Program-made: the position numbers and the translations under genes | Part shown: piece by piece, positions 12,775 through 46,900 of the stretch | Numbering within the stretch: the first letter of the stretch is position 1 | Layout: the number at the start of each line of letters is the position of its first letter | The notes under the pieces: model-generated | Told to the model about the DNA's origin: nothing | Seen by the model: the letters and a program-made list of their open reading frames with translations, nothing else | Database searches by the model: none | Source of the DNA: Ephydatia muelleri | Taxonomy: Eukaryota; Porifera; Demospongiae; Spongillida; Spongillidae | Length of the DNA stretch: 64,000 nt | Assembly (NCBI GenBank): GCA_013339895.1 | Contig: JABACO010000020.1 | Location: 2,018,368 to 2,082,367, forward strand | Reading direction: 5' to 3'

Positions 12775-13400
12775 TGGTGTGCATCAAATTGAATCATGTA
12801 AGCAACCAGACCTTCATGTGCACCAAATAAGTCATGCTATCCCTGGTGCGTGTATGATCAGACTCTTGGTGTTCATGTACACCAAATAGAAGCATGTTAG
12901 CAACCAGACTCTGGTGTGCATCAAATAGAATCTTGTTAGCAGTCACACACTTTCATGTATCAAATAATACCAGTCCCTGGTGTATGTGCATCCAATAGGG
13001 TCGTGGTAGCAACCAGACCCAGTGCATCAAATAGAATCAGGATAGCGGCCAGCAATTTCAACCTCTTTAACCTTTTTGCATCAACCCTAGTGGCAGTCCC
13101 TTGTGTGCATCTAATAGGGTCATGGTAATGGTGTGCATCAAATAGAATCATGTTAGGGTGTGCATGTCATACTAGTGGCCATTCCCGGTGTATATCTAAT
13201 AGGTTCATGGTAGCGACTAGACCCTGGTGTGCATCAAACAGAATCATGTCAGTGGCCAGACCCGGTGTGCATCAAATTGAATTTCATTAAGTTGTGTGCA
13301 TCAGATAAAGTCTTGCTATAGTGGCCAGTTGCTGGTGTGGACATGGTAGCAACCAGCTGCAGACCCTTCTGCGCATCAAGTAGAATCAGGCTTTTTGCCA
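12775..13400. repeat. Degenerate interspersed repeat (GTGTGCATCAAATAGAATCA)
   Basis: Roughly a dozen diverged, unequally spaced copies of a 30-60 bp unit around TGGTGTGCATCAAATAGAAT and GGTAGCAACCAGACC. Looks like an old, eroded minisatellite. Confidence 0.7.
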
Positions 13401-13949
13401 TTTCAAATGAATGTAATGTGCATGCATGCGTCAACTCGTATCAAAGCCACATGGTCTGCATGTATGGTGGCGTCACCATTGGGAAATGCAACTGCTGCAA
13501 CTAACTGTACGTTCCCATCAGCCAGAAGAAATATTTTAGGTGGATCTTCAAGTGAATCAAGGAACTGACGGCAATCCATGCCTGTGCAAAGTTTCTATGG
13601 TTCTGGACCGTGTAGGTCAAGTACTTCCCAAGTCTCCTTTAACAGGTCCTTGAGACTAAGATCCAATCATTCAAGGTTAATTTCCTCCCACAACACCACC
13701 AGTTAGAACTCGTGCTCATTTCAGCATAGGTGTAGTTTAGTTCCCTCATCAATATTCATTGCTGATGCAATCTCTGCTAATGTGCTGATGTGCGAGCCGC
13801 TACTCTACTTGTGATCACAACAGTAAACAAAGAAATGGTAAATCAAATCACTACGATAGTCAAGATAAGGCCACAACAGCATATTTGAAAGAGGCCACAC
13901 CCTCATCTGTGGGTGCATCTTCTGAAGAGATCAATTCAGCATCTTTGGA
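13401..13949. other. 3' flank of ABCC copy 1
   Basis: Sequence downstream of the ABCC stop on the minus strand. No polyadenylation signal could be singled out with confidence. Confidence 0.4.
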
Positions 13950-23230
<9,281 letters not shown>

Positions 23231-23344
23231 CTGTGTGGGGATATATCAGGTGATCACTACATGTGAAGGTCAGGTGACTATTAGAGGTGGAGACTAACTA
23301 TGTAGTGGCTTAAGAGACAGTATGAAATTCAATTATGATGATCA

Positions 23345-23478
23345 TGTGACAACTCTATGGCAGTGCGGAGATCATGTGACCACTCTATGGCAGTGTGGAG
23401 ATCATGTGACCACTCTATGGCAGTGTGGAGATCATGTGACCACTCTACGGCAGTGTGGAGATCATGTGACCACTCTAC
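23345..23478. repeat. 30-bp VNTR (GATCATGTGACCACTCTACG), truncated by gap
   Basis: Counterpart of 3637-3862; the assembly stops inside it. Confidence 0.92.
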
Positions 23479-24478
23479 NNNNNNNNNNNNNNNNNNNNNN
23501 NNNNNNNNNNNNNNNNNNNNNNNNNNNNNNNNNNNNNNNNNNNNNNNNNNNNNNNNNNNNNNNNNNNNNNNNNNNNNNNNNNNNNNNNNNNNNNNNNNNN
23601 NNNNNNNNNNNNNNNNNNNNNNNNNNNNNNNNNNNNNNNNNNNNNNNNNNNNNNNNNNNNNNNNNNNNNNNNNNNNNNNNNNNNNNNNNNNNNNNNNNNN
23701 NNNNNNNNNNNNNNNNNNNNNNNNNNNNNNNNNNNNNNNNNNNNNNNNNNNNNNNNNNNNNNNNNNNNNNNNNNNNNNNNNNNNNNNNNNNNNNNNNNNN
23801 NNNNNNNNNNNNNNNNNNNNNNNNNNNNNNNNNNNNNNNNNNNNNNNNNNNNNNNNNNNNNNNNNNNNNNNNNNNNNNNNNNNNNNNNNNNNNNNNNNNN
23901 NNNNNNNNNNNNNNNNNNNNNNNNNNNNNNNNNNNNNNNNNNNNNNNNNNNNNNNNNNNNNNNNNNNNNNNNNNNNNNNNNNNNNNNNNNNNNNNNNNNN
24001 NNNNNNNNNNNNNNNNNNNNNNNNNNNNNNNNNNNNNNNNNNNNNNNNNNNNNNNNNNNNNNNNNNNNNNNNNNNNNNNNNNNNNNNNNNNNNNNNNNNN
24101 NNNNNNNNNNNNNNNNNNNNNNNNNNNNNNNNNNNNNNNNNNNNNNNNNNNNNNNNNNNNNNNNNNNNNNNNNNNNNNNNNNNNNNNNNNNNNNNNNNNN
24201 NNNNNNNNNNNNNNNNNNNNNNNNNNNNNNNNNNNNNNNNNNNNNNNNNNNNNNNNNNNNNNNNNNNNNNNNNNNNNNNNNNNNNNNNNNNNNNNNNNNN
24301 NNNNNNNNNNNNNNNNNNNNNNNNNNNNNNNNNNNNNNNNNNNNNNNNNNNNNNNNNNNNNNNNNNNNNNNNNNNNNNNNNNNNNNNNNNNNNNNNNNNN
24401 NNNNNNNNNNNNNNNNNNNNNNNNNNNNNNNNNNNNNNNNNNNNNNNNNNNNNNNNNNNNNNNNNNNNNNNNNNNNNN
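23479..24478. other. Assembly gap (1000 N)
   Basis: A run of exactly 1000 N, so a nominal scaffold gap rather than a sized one. It interrupts the 30-bp VNTR of unit A copy 2. The missing TMD0 exons of ABCC copy 1 would need about 3 kb. Confidence 0.99.
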
Positions 24479-24719
24479 TAATTGATGCTTCCAGCCGTTG
24501 GGGAAGTAGATTCCATCGTTGACACTCCTGGATCAACTTGGCTCTTGAAAATACACGTATTCCCTCAGATCGGGGTTAGGACAAGGTTTGAGGTGACGAG
24601 TGGAAGGCAGAGGAGTGTTTAAAGATGATGGACCATGCAGGAGAATTGTCGATCGACATAGCGGAGGCAAAATCACGTTGCATGCGTATCAATTAATTGA
24701 ACACTGAATAATTATTGAT

Positions 24720-24804
24720 TGGCCTGACAGGTCGGTCCTATCAGGCCAGGCAGTCAGGCCGGCCGGCCTCAGGCTAGACCCCTGGCTGGCCTACGGCAAC
24801 CCTG
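24720..24804. mobile_element. hAT-like element terminus (right end, CGGCAACCCTG)
   Basis: A GGCC-rich subterminal region ends in CGGCAACCCTG at 24794-24804, the reverse complement of the CAGGGTTGCC type of hAT terminal repeat. Its body would lie to the left, in the N gap. A related end in opposite orientation is at 26887. Confidence 0.5.
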
Positions 24805-24914
24805 TTCCGAACACCGCCAGACATTGTTTCGCAAGTTTACGTTAACTGATTAAGACTTCTATACTGTACATGTATGATTGATGTAATTGTTTCTCATAAC
24901 TAGATACATCTGTC

Positions 24915-25196
24915 ATGTTTGCGCGATTAATAATATGCATGTTCATCTATTATTCATTGACCGCACCACTTTATAATAGCTTCCGTCGCCGCTGTTCAAG
25001 CATGCACAACTTTCTTTTGAGAGATATGAAGAGACGCTGGCATACTGGTAATGTTCTGCTTGGGATGGCAGCAATTGTAGATCCTCGACATAAAAGCCTA
25101 GAGTGGTTAAAACCGCACCAACAGCATCTTATTCAACAACAACTATTAGATGAGATGTTTGCTGTGGCTATGGGACTCACAAAGTTCCATAGCTGA
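24915..25196 (+). pseudogene. hAT-family transposase C-terminal fragment
   Basis: An ORF of 93 codons whose second half (about 25010-25170) reads LLRDMKRRWHTGNVLLGMAA, then IVDPRHKSLEWLKP. This resembles the 'F...RW......AALLDPRFK.L.F' segment before the dimerisation domain of hAT/ZBED transposases. The rest of the transposase is absent, and the N-terminal part of the ORF looks like random sequence. I read it as a dead fragment, possibly of the element whose end lies at 24804. Confidence 0.55.
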
Positions 25197-26886
25197 TAGC
25201 GGATCGAAATTATGGAAATGATGCATGCATGCATGCATGGGCAAGTCTGTTAACCAAGTTGAGGACTAACTGCCAACTGATCTGACTATGGCTTGTATTG
25301 CATGTTTTGGGGTCTATCGCACAGCTCTATAGTTTTGTTCGCATCAGTTTGCATGCGGCTGAAGAATGTATGCATGTTGATGTCACTTCAAACATTTGGA
25401 TGCATGCATGGGGGTGATCAGATGTTGAAAACTGTTTGCAGCCTTTAATTGCATCTACAATATTTGATGTGCTAGCCCTGGATATTGTAAAAGCAATTTC
25501 AACTGGAATGTGAACTCCCATACCCTTCATTCATGCAGGAATGTAAACATGCATGCATGCATTGCTCTTGATTTGGTATCATGCAGTGGTGCCTGCTAAA
25601 AATTCTGGCCACGCAGATCTAATTCATATTGCCACCCTGTATTGGAACACTCATGCATCATCAAAGTTGGGGATTATGCATTTGCAGGTATGACCATTCT
25701 AACTGTAAAGATTTTGCCAAGAGGAAAAAGCTGCTTGAGGTTGTGATTCAGCCACTTTGGACAGTTTGACAACACGCATGCACACTATATAAAATCTTGG
25801 TCAGTGCTGTCCAAGTTTCCAATGAAATCACGTAGAAAATGATACCCTTTAACAACTTTGACTCCAAGGTGTTCGAAGGCAGCCCTGGCTTCTGCTTCGT
25901 GACTACTTTTTCAACCTCAGGTAATATCCATGTTCCATGTGGTTCCTGTTCACACAATTTGTCAAACCAGCAGCATAGGTGGGTACGTTTTGCAGTCCAT
26001 GCATGAAGATCTTATAATCAGCGATTGGTGGTGGTGGCCTGTTTATTTATCTTCCAATAATCGGGACTGCTTCAGCATTGATGCAGAATTAATGAATATC
26101 GTTAAGAAAACGTATAGAGGGAAAACCGAGAATCGAATCGCTTTATCCTCTTTAATGCGATCGAATGACAACACAAAAATGAACAGTTTCGCGTCGGTTC
26201 CATGCGGTGCGCTTTTAGAAATAAAAAAATAAATGCTCGTGCCAGTTTCTTGTGCCCAGTCCCAAAATTATACTGCACGCACAGCTTCTTTGTATAGAGT
26301 CCAACATGGATACCAAGCATACTTTGCATTCCGCCACGATAATTACTTTATATTTATGACAACACAACATTTCTGTGACGACATGCACAAAGATTGCATA
26401 ACATTCAAAACTGGCCACAGAAGAACGCCAGATCATCGATGATGAATCCACCGCAGCTGTTGGGAACCTGGTTATGGGTACGAGACTAGTATTACGCTTT
26501 TTACACCACTTTGCCTTCAAATCTCATAGAAAACTTGTTTCATGGATTTTTGTTCGTACAATTGTCACGCACATGCAGGACGTCAGCTAGTACAGTACCA
26601 TGGAAGCTATGCAAAAGTCTCGCTCCCAGACCTTAAACAAGCAGCATAGTTATACTATAAGCATTGCTGTTTATAATCTCAGTATAATACTGAGGCAGCA
26701 CTGACCCGTCCTCCGTCGCCTTGGCCACATCCTCTTCACATCCTCGTCCTCTGATAAGTTTGCAACGTCCTCTTACCTGGATCGTCCTAATAGTAGGACG
26801 CTCGGCTAGCATGTCACTACCTGCTATCTTACTGAATTGCATTACAGTCGATGGAGGAAGTATATTGCTATATGCATGTGGCCATG
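25197..26886. other. No gene recognised
   Basis: Sequence between the hAT fragment and the next hAT-type end. Rich in TGCATGCATGCA runs; no convincing ORF. Confidence 0.5.
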
Positions 26887-26970
26887 CAGGGTTGCCGAAG
26901 GCCAGCCCGGCCTGTTTGGCCTGACCTTCAGGCCGGACCTCGGCCTGAAAGGTCGGGACACACCCCTAAA
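26887..26970. mobile_element. hAT-like element terminus (left end, CAGGGTTGCCG)
   Basis: Begins CAGGGTTGCCG and continues into GGCC-rich subterminal sequence (GGCCAGCCCGGCCTGTTTGG) closely resembling the inverted terminus at 24720-24804. The two ends point away from each other, so they do not bound one element. No matching 8-bp target duplication is visible. Confidence 0.5.
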
Positions 26971-27337
26971 TGCATGCATTAATTAGATTGATTGTTATGG
27001 CAAACAAATTAATAGACATGATTATACAATCAGTCACACGATTACTGATATGCATGCATGCATTGCGCAGAAGTGAGCTATATATGGTATCACAGACCTC
27101 TCTTAAAGGCACCAGCTAACCGTGATGGGTGCATGTGGGGATGTTTTCAGTCTTACATATGCAGAAAAGGTGGACTGGTGATCCAGTGTCACAATGAAGT
27201 AAGGGATGCAATCATTAATTGTTCGTAGCCAGACACGCTATCCTGTTACACCGGCAGGGGAGTCGGCGAATCTGTATACATATATAGCGGCACGTTATGT
27301 CCCAGCTTGTAATCTACGTAGGAGAGGCTCTAAGACT

Positions 27338-27343
27338 CTCTCC

Positions 27344-27393
<50 letters not shown>

Positions 27394-27436
27394 GCTCTCT
27401 CTCTCTCTCTCTCTCCCTCTCTCTCTCTCTCTCTCG
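27338..27436. repeat. (CT)n microsatellite at the edge of unit D
   Basis: About 100 bp of CT dinucleotide immediately before the point where unit D copy 1 and copy 2 become identical. A likely cause of the contig break at 51500. Confidence 0.97.
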
Positions 27437-27657
27437 CATGCACAAACATGCAATGTATAATTTTTTAAAAGTTTTATATATATCACGCCACACAAACACG
27501 AAACAAGCTAAGCGTGAACTAGACACATGCACGGTATAAAATCACATCCTCTATAAGTCTATATTACATTCTCTAAGCCTATGACATCCTCTAAGCCTAT
27601 ATATATGACGTAACTACTTATACCGTTATGTACAGTATAGCCAATAGCTGCAGCTGA

Positions 27658-28302
27658 TCAGACCCAAAGCATCGCCGCTAGCAGCAGTGCGACATAGACC
27701 AGCAGAATGGTTGCGGTGGTGTTGGCAGCGGCGGCGGAGAATGGCGCATTGCACTTTCCGGCGACGGGCGGTGTAACGCCACAACTTTTAAAAGCAGTAG
27801 CGAATGTTCCAAAGATCTGCAGGTAATAGGTGTCGCTGTAGCAACACCCGAGCGTGCCTAGAGACGCCTGAACTGCATTCGTACACGTAGTCAGAGCCGA
27901 GCAGTTGGTCCCAGTTACAACGGATTGATTAACACAATAGCTCAAGAGCGTCGTGTTGATGTTGGCAGCGGCCTGGGCGCAGTACACACCGTTGCTATTT
28001 TGAGAGCACGTATCCGAAAGCAGGGTGGCGTTGGTTAAACCACTCGGATTACTTTGACAGTTCTGCAAGTACCAGCGATAGATCACTCCAGCACAGTTAT
28101 CCGTACACACTGATGATAATGTAGATTGAGTGGTATCTTTGAGCAGGAGGAAGCGCGTCAAGCTGGATAAACAATTGGGGTTTGACGTAAAGGTGGCAGT
28201 TCCATAAGCTACCGCAGCGTCTATACTGCAGACATCGGCATCGGTCCTCCCGCACCAGAGAGAGCAGATCAAAATTCCGACCAAAGCTGCAAAGACCTTC
28301 AT
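27658..28302 (-). CDS. Secreted Cys-rich protein with GPI-anchor-type C-terminus (intact copy)
   Basis: Intronless ORF of 214 residues. The N-terminus MKVFAALVGILICSLWC is a clear signal peptide, with cleavage likely near ...RTDA|DVCS. The mature part has many cysteines (motifs CTDNCAG, YRWYLQNC, CSALTTC, GCCYSD) and several N-glycosylation sequons (NATL, NTTL, NQSV, NCSA, NTTA). The last ~17 residues (ILLVYVALLLAAMLWV) are purely hydrophobic and end at the stop, preceded by small residues (FSAAAANTT), the pattern of a GPI attachment signal. A single-pass C-terminal anchor is the alternative. I do not recognise the family; function unknown, presumably cell-surface. Confidence 0.8.
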   Translation of the reverse strand: MKVFAALVGILICSLWCGRTDADVCSIDAAVAYGTATFTSNPNCLSSLTRFLLLKDTTQSTLSSVCTDNCAGVIYRWYLQNCQSNPSGLTNATLLSDTCSQNSNGVYCAQAAANINTTLLSYCVNQSVVTGTNCSALTTCTNAVQASLGTLGCCYSDTYYLQIFGTFATAFKSCGVTPPVAGKCNAPFSAAAANTTATILLVYVALLLAAMLWV

Positions 28303-28319
28303 TTTTCACTCCCCAAAGG

Positions 28320-28470
28320 TGTGGCTTAATTTAGCTTACAGAGCATAGACCGTTTTCGTCACTCGGATATTTCCGTAAAAGCTGTGAATCAACATGGCGG
28401 ACGTGTATTAGTGTGAATGGGAGCGGTCACATGACATAGGAAAAGGGTCTATATATACATGTAAGGAAAT
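28320..28470. promoter_or_regulatory. Candidate promoter region upstream of the GPI-type gene
   Basis: The first 150 bp upstream of the ATG at 28302 hold a YY1-like AACATGGCGGAC (28391-28402), an E-box/M-box type GTCACATGAC near 28426-28435 and TATATATAC near 28452. The same sequence is conserved in unit D copy 2 (52380-52510), but that copy is too recent to count as independent evidence. Assignment as a promoter is inference from position and motifs. Confidence 0.3.
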
Positions 28471-28917
28471 GCTGTAGCTTGCAGGTAGAATGGCGCGCCC
28501 CTATTCAGGCATACGGATGATGACCATGAATAATAATAGCCACCCAACTACGTTTTGCATCTGAACTGAGAAAATATTTTAGCTGTAGGACCAAAACAAG
28601 ATGGTCACTTAAACCAAGTTAAAACTCATGCCAGAGGTTCTGCATGAATTACAACGTTGCCCCACTCCATGCCGAGCATAAACTGTATAGTACTATAGTA
28701 GTCTCGTACCCAGATGGTGGTTGATAAGGAGACAGCGCCAAAGCACTCTTTTTCCATCCCCTCTCAAATGGCTTGCTTAAATACTAACAGTAGTAATACA
28801 ATAGACAGTGTCCCCTCTAGCACCGCTCTATCTCCTGACCCACAGGTTCACTTCGACTCTCCCATCAGTGTGTAAATTCATCTGACAGCACAACGCCTGT
28901 ACTCCAGTAAACAAAAT

Positions 28918-29146
28918 ATACAATAGCCAATAGCTGCATGCAGATCCAAAGCATGGCCGCTAACAGCAGTGCGAAATAGACCAGCAAAGTGGCTGCGATT
29001 GCGTTGGCAGAGAACGGCACATTATAATAATGGGGATTGTAACGCCATAACTTTTAAAAGCAGTGGCGAATCAGTTAGCTGATGCAGGTATGTGGTGTCG
29101 CTGTAGCGGGCTAGCGGCAACACGCGAGCCTGCCTAGGCTATTTTG
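28918..29146 (-). pseudogene. Partial, decayed tandem copy of the GPI-type gene 3' end
   Basis: About 230 bp resembling 27641-27865: shared blocks include CCAATAGCTGCA, CGCTAACAGCAGTGCGA, ACTTTTAAAAGCAGTGGCGA and TGGTGTCGCTGTAGC. It corresponds to the C-terminal hydrophobic tail and preceding codons but carries deletions and frame breaks, and no 5' part exists. It is located upstream of the parent gene on the same strand. Confidence 0.7.
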
Positions 29147-29898
29147 GAACGGTAGAAATTTGGAACACTGAAACTAAGGATGATATGCATGGGAAGGTGT
29201 TGATACACTACACTTCCAAACATGTTATGTACACGTACGTACGAGTCTGCTAGAAAATGCATTATTAGTGACCTTTCCAAAATCGTTTGGCCCTACAGTA
29301 TACATACAGTACAGCTTTCGCACCCTCCCCCCCCCCCCCTCCCCACCCCCAACCCGGGACAGACTCCCTGAACAATGGTAACCCCCGGGGGCATATTTCC
29401 AGACACCTCCCTGGACAACGTCATATTTCCAACCCCCCCACCCTGGACACTATTTATTGTCATCCATAGCCATAATAGGAGTGTACAATTTTTTTTTAAT
29501 GGGATAGCCCATGCCCAGTAGAGAAACGCTCCGTGAAAACTTTCGGATAATAATAATTATTATTATCAGCCGATGTACTTGTGTAGTCGGGGGGCTATTA
29601 ATCTTCCAATATTGCCTGAAGCATTGCATGACTAATTTCTGGTCCTAGTAATGCATGCATGAGTTTCAGTGTGCTGCTTACTATGTAGCAGATGGAGTAG
29701 AACACTGAACTGAACTGGACTAATCAACAATAAAGCACATGTGGGCAGCAAGAGTTCACTGTATTACTAAGTGCATGTGGGATACAATTGAAATGAGGCA
29801 CTTTTCACCACAATACTCTTCTGCCTCTCCAAGTTTCGATCATAGAGAATAAATAAATTTTTAACCCTTCTGTTGCGGAAAAACCTTTAACTATATGC
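29147..29898. other. 5' region of the BRF-like gene
   Basis: Contains a poly-C tract (29329-29340), a palindrome ATAATAATAATTATTATTAT near 29549-29568 and ATGCATGCATGA. No core promoter could be assigned. Confidence 0.4.
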
Positions 29899-43937
<14,039 letters not shown>

Positions 43938-43976
43938 TCCAGTGTGTGCAGAGCTTTGTTTATATATATTTTTAAT

Positions 43977-46900
43977 TCATGATAGTTCTGTGTTTTTTAA
44001 CATACATTGTGTACACACAACAGTTGCACATACACATACAGGTGTGATGTCATACAGGTGTGATGTCATTTTATGATTTTTATACTGGACAGTTGCAATG
44101 ATGATGATGGCGATGGCCAATAGAATAATCGTGGTCCACAGTCCCTGCAGAGAGCGTGAGAATGTGCCAATAAATGGAGGTGTACATATTAGATGAGGCC
44201 ATAACACAATCTACATATGGTATTGGTGTTTACAAGTAAGGGTGGTTTTTAATTGATAGGATTATCAATCTAAATGAATTTATACGCACACAGTGCAATA
44301 CAAACTGTGTTATTAAATCTGATTACCATTAATAGGTGTAAAGATAAAATCAAATACTTTCTAATTACTTAATGTGATATAATAAAGCCCAACTTTAAAA
44401 TTGAAGGATTTATAAACAGCATATTCATATTAGCCTGAATGAAAAGTTTGAAAGAATAATTAATTAGTTAATATTCAAAACAACAAAATCAAACTTGAAA
44501 ACACTACCCTTTTAATGGAATTTGACTTTTAATAATTCAAAAGTACATAATTTTTATACCAAACTAAAATAAACACTTCTAATACATCCAAGAAATAAAG
44601 GTTTTTTACTTCATTCCGTATTGGACGTATTAGAAATGTTAGTTATCAAATAAAATATTCAACCTGAATAACTTTTAAACTAATCATAATGTTAAACTTG
44701 AAAATTAAATCCTGCTCCACTGCATATTCAATCTTATACATCATTATTATAATTAATTGGCTCTAGCCTTAACGTAGAATAACTTTGATAATAGAGTGCT
44801 TTGAATATGCATATTTGTGAGGGTCTAAATCTCATTGATTTATAGTATTTGCATAACTAGTGTAAAGGAATCAAGTGCTAGATTGATTTCAATCCTGAGT
44901 TATATTAATTTAAAATCTTTTGTCTTCATTTGCGAACACCCAGTATTTATTTTGGTGGTTTTCTTTTTGTTGTTTTATCCACTTAAAACATGACCCAACC
45001 CTTACCCCAATCAAACAATGTATTGGACCGTTTTTGGGTACATTTAAAAGGTATGTGACTCATTGGTTCAATATGGCTTCCCTGTTGCATGAGGTTTCAT
45101 GGTAAAGTGCATGTCAGAATGGTTGGAATGAAGGTGTAAGGGTTTACATACACATGTGGTACACATAGAGATAGGCCTATAGATATATTTCACACAGACA
45201 CACACACATGCACACACAAACACACACACATGCACACAGAAAACCACATGCACACAGAAACACACACACATGCACACAGAAACACACACACATGCACACA
45301 GAAACATACACAGACACACACACACACACAGAAACACACAGAAACACACAGAAACACACACAATACACACACACACATCACATACACGCACCCCACCATG
45401 GTAAATACAGTCATTGCCACTCCCATTTATGATTCGTTTCGTACTTTGCTACACTCACCCAAAGAGATAGGTGGAGTGTGTGTGTGTGTGTGTGGGGGGG
45501 GTGCATACCTGCATGCCTTGAGTGTATGCTATGCAAGGGTGGGCACATGCTTTAAACACACACACCTTGAACCCACATACATAGCAGGGGATGGGCCTTG
45601 AACCTGGGCTTATACCCGGAGCGTATTTTACACACAAATGGCGCAGACCCAATGTAATGGGAATGGGACACAAATGGATGGCACATACCCTACCCGATGT
45701 AATGGGAATGGGACACAAATGCGTACATCCAAAGTGCACCATCTGTCTTCTCAAAGGGATTAAAAATGTGACTAATGATCTGTACGTGACTAAATAACAG
45801 AATATGGTATGGATTACATGTAGGTTGTGAAATACGACTATTGACTAGTTAAAACATATAGTGACCATTTAGCCCATAGACTAGCCATCCAGCGTGCACT
45901 GTATTCTAACAGGGAGTAGATGTGTACAGGTGTCCAGTCCCTATGTCACTTCTATATGGTGCTCACCACATGTGCACCAGCAGCTGTCCTTCTTTCTGAC
46001 CTCGTTCACCTGCGTGTCCGTCTCTTAATCTTCTGGTCTGTCCTTGGTCGTTGCATCGTGAATACCATCAATGATCTCTGTGAGAGGGGGATGGGAGGAG
46101 GGGGCAGAAGAGTGGGAGTAGACGGTGTAATGTCAGTACACATCAGTATGTACACAGGGTGCGCTTTATGCTGCATTGCTCCGATTGTGGCCATGTGACA
46201 GCATACCATAAATGAATGTTTGATTTGATTATACCCACTAAGACTTAATGTAAGTGTTTTGTTTTTCAGAACTGAATGTGCATTACGGGTAGTGTACACT
46301 GATGGTAGGTTTTTTTTTTTTAGAATGGTTTCACAGGAATGTGTGTTATAGTAGCAGTACTAATGTAAGTGTTTCTCAGAACTGATGTGCGTTACTGTAA
46401 CTACACAATGTAAGTGTTTTTTTAGAATGGTTTTCACAGAAATGTGTGTTATGGGTAGCAGTACTGATGTAGTGTTTCTCAGAACTGAATTTGCGTTACT
46501 GTAACATACCTAATGTATGTATTCTCAGAATAGTGTTAAGCTTATGACCTAATCATGTTGGAATGGCCCTATTAGAAACATCTCCCTGTGTTGGCCTGCA
46601 GTGAGATCACTTACAGAACATGGAGAGGAAAAGTTACTGTTTGCTATAATAGGAGAGACACAGTGTATATACAAGCATTCAAAAAGGAAAGGGAGAAGGG
46701 AAATGGAATGTTTCTCACTCCACATAAGGCAAGAAATATGCAACCCCGTCCTTCCCTCCCCCCTCCCTCCCAATCCTCCATGCTCGAAACAATCACTACA
46801 GGTTTCCTTCATGCACTGGTTCATAGTTTTGCGTTTGTCCGGGACGCCTCATTGCACATGCATCCTAACCTGTACATTGGCTCCTCGAGGGTAAGGGGCT

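Noticed and set aside
23322..24525. ORFs of 350-400 codons across the N runs (also 50384-51610)
   Set aside because: They consist almost wholly of unknown bases.
24804..26887. A single hAT element bounded by the two TIR-like motifs
   Set aside because: The motifs point outward, not inward, and no target duplication flanks the interval.
45595..45730. tRNA-like or SINE-like segment (GGGCCTTGAACCTGGG near 45592, repeated ATGTAATGGGAATGGGACAC)
   Set aside because: The B-box resemblance is weak, no acceptor stem or A box could be paired, and the repeat is only a two-copy direct repeat.
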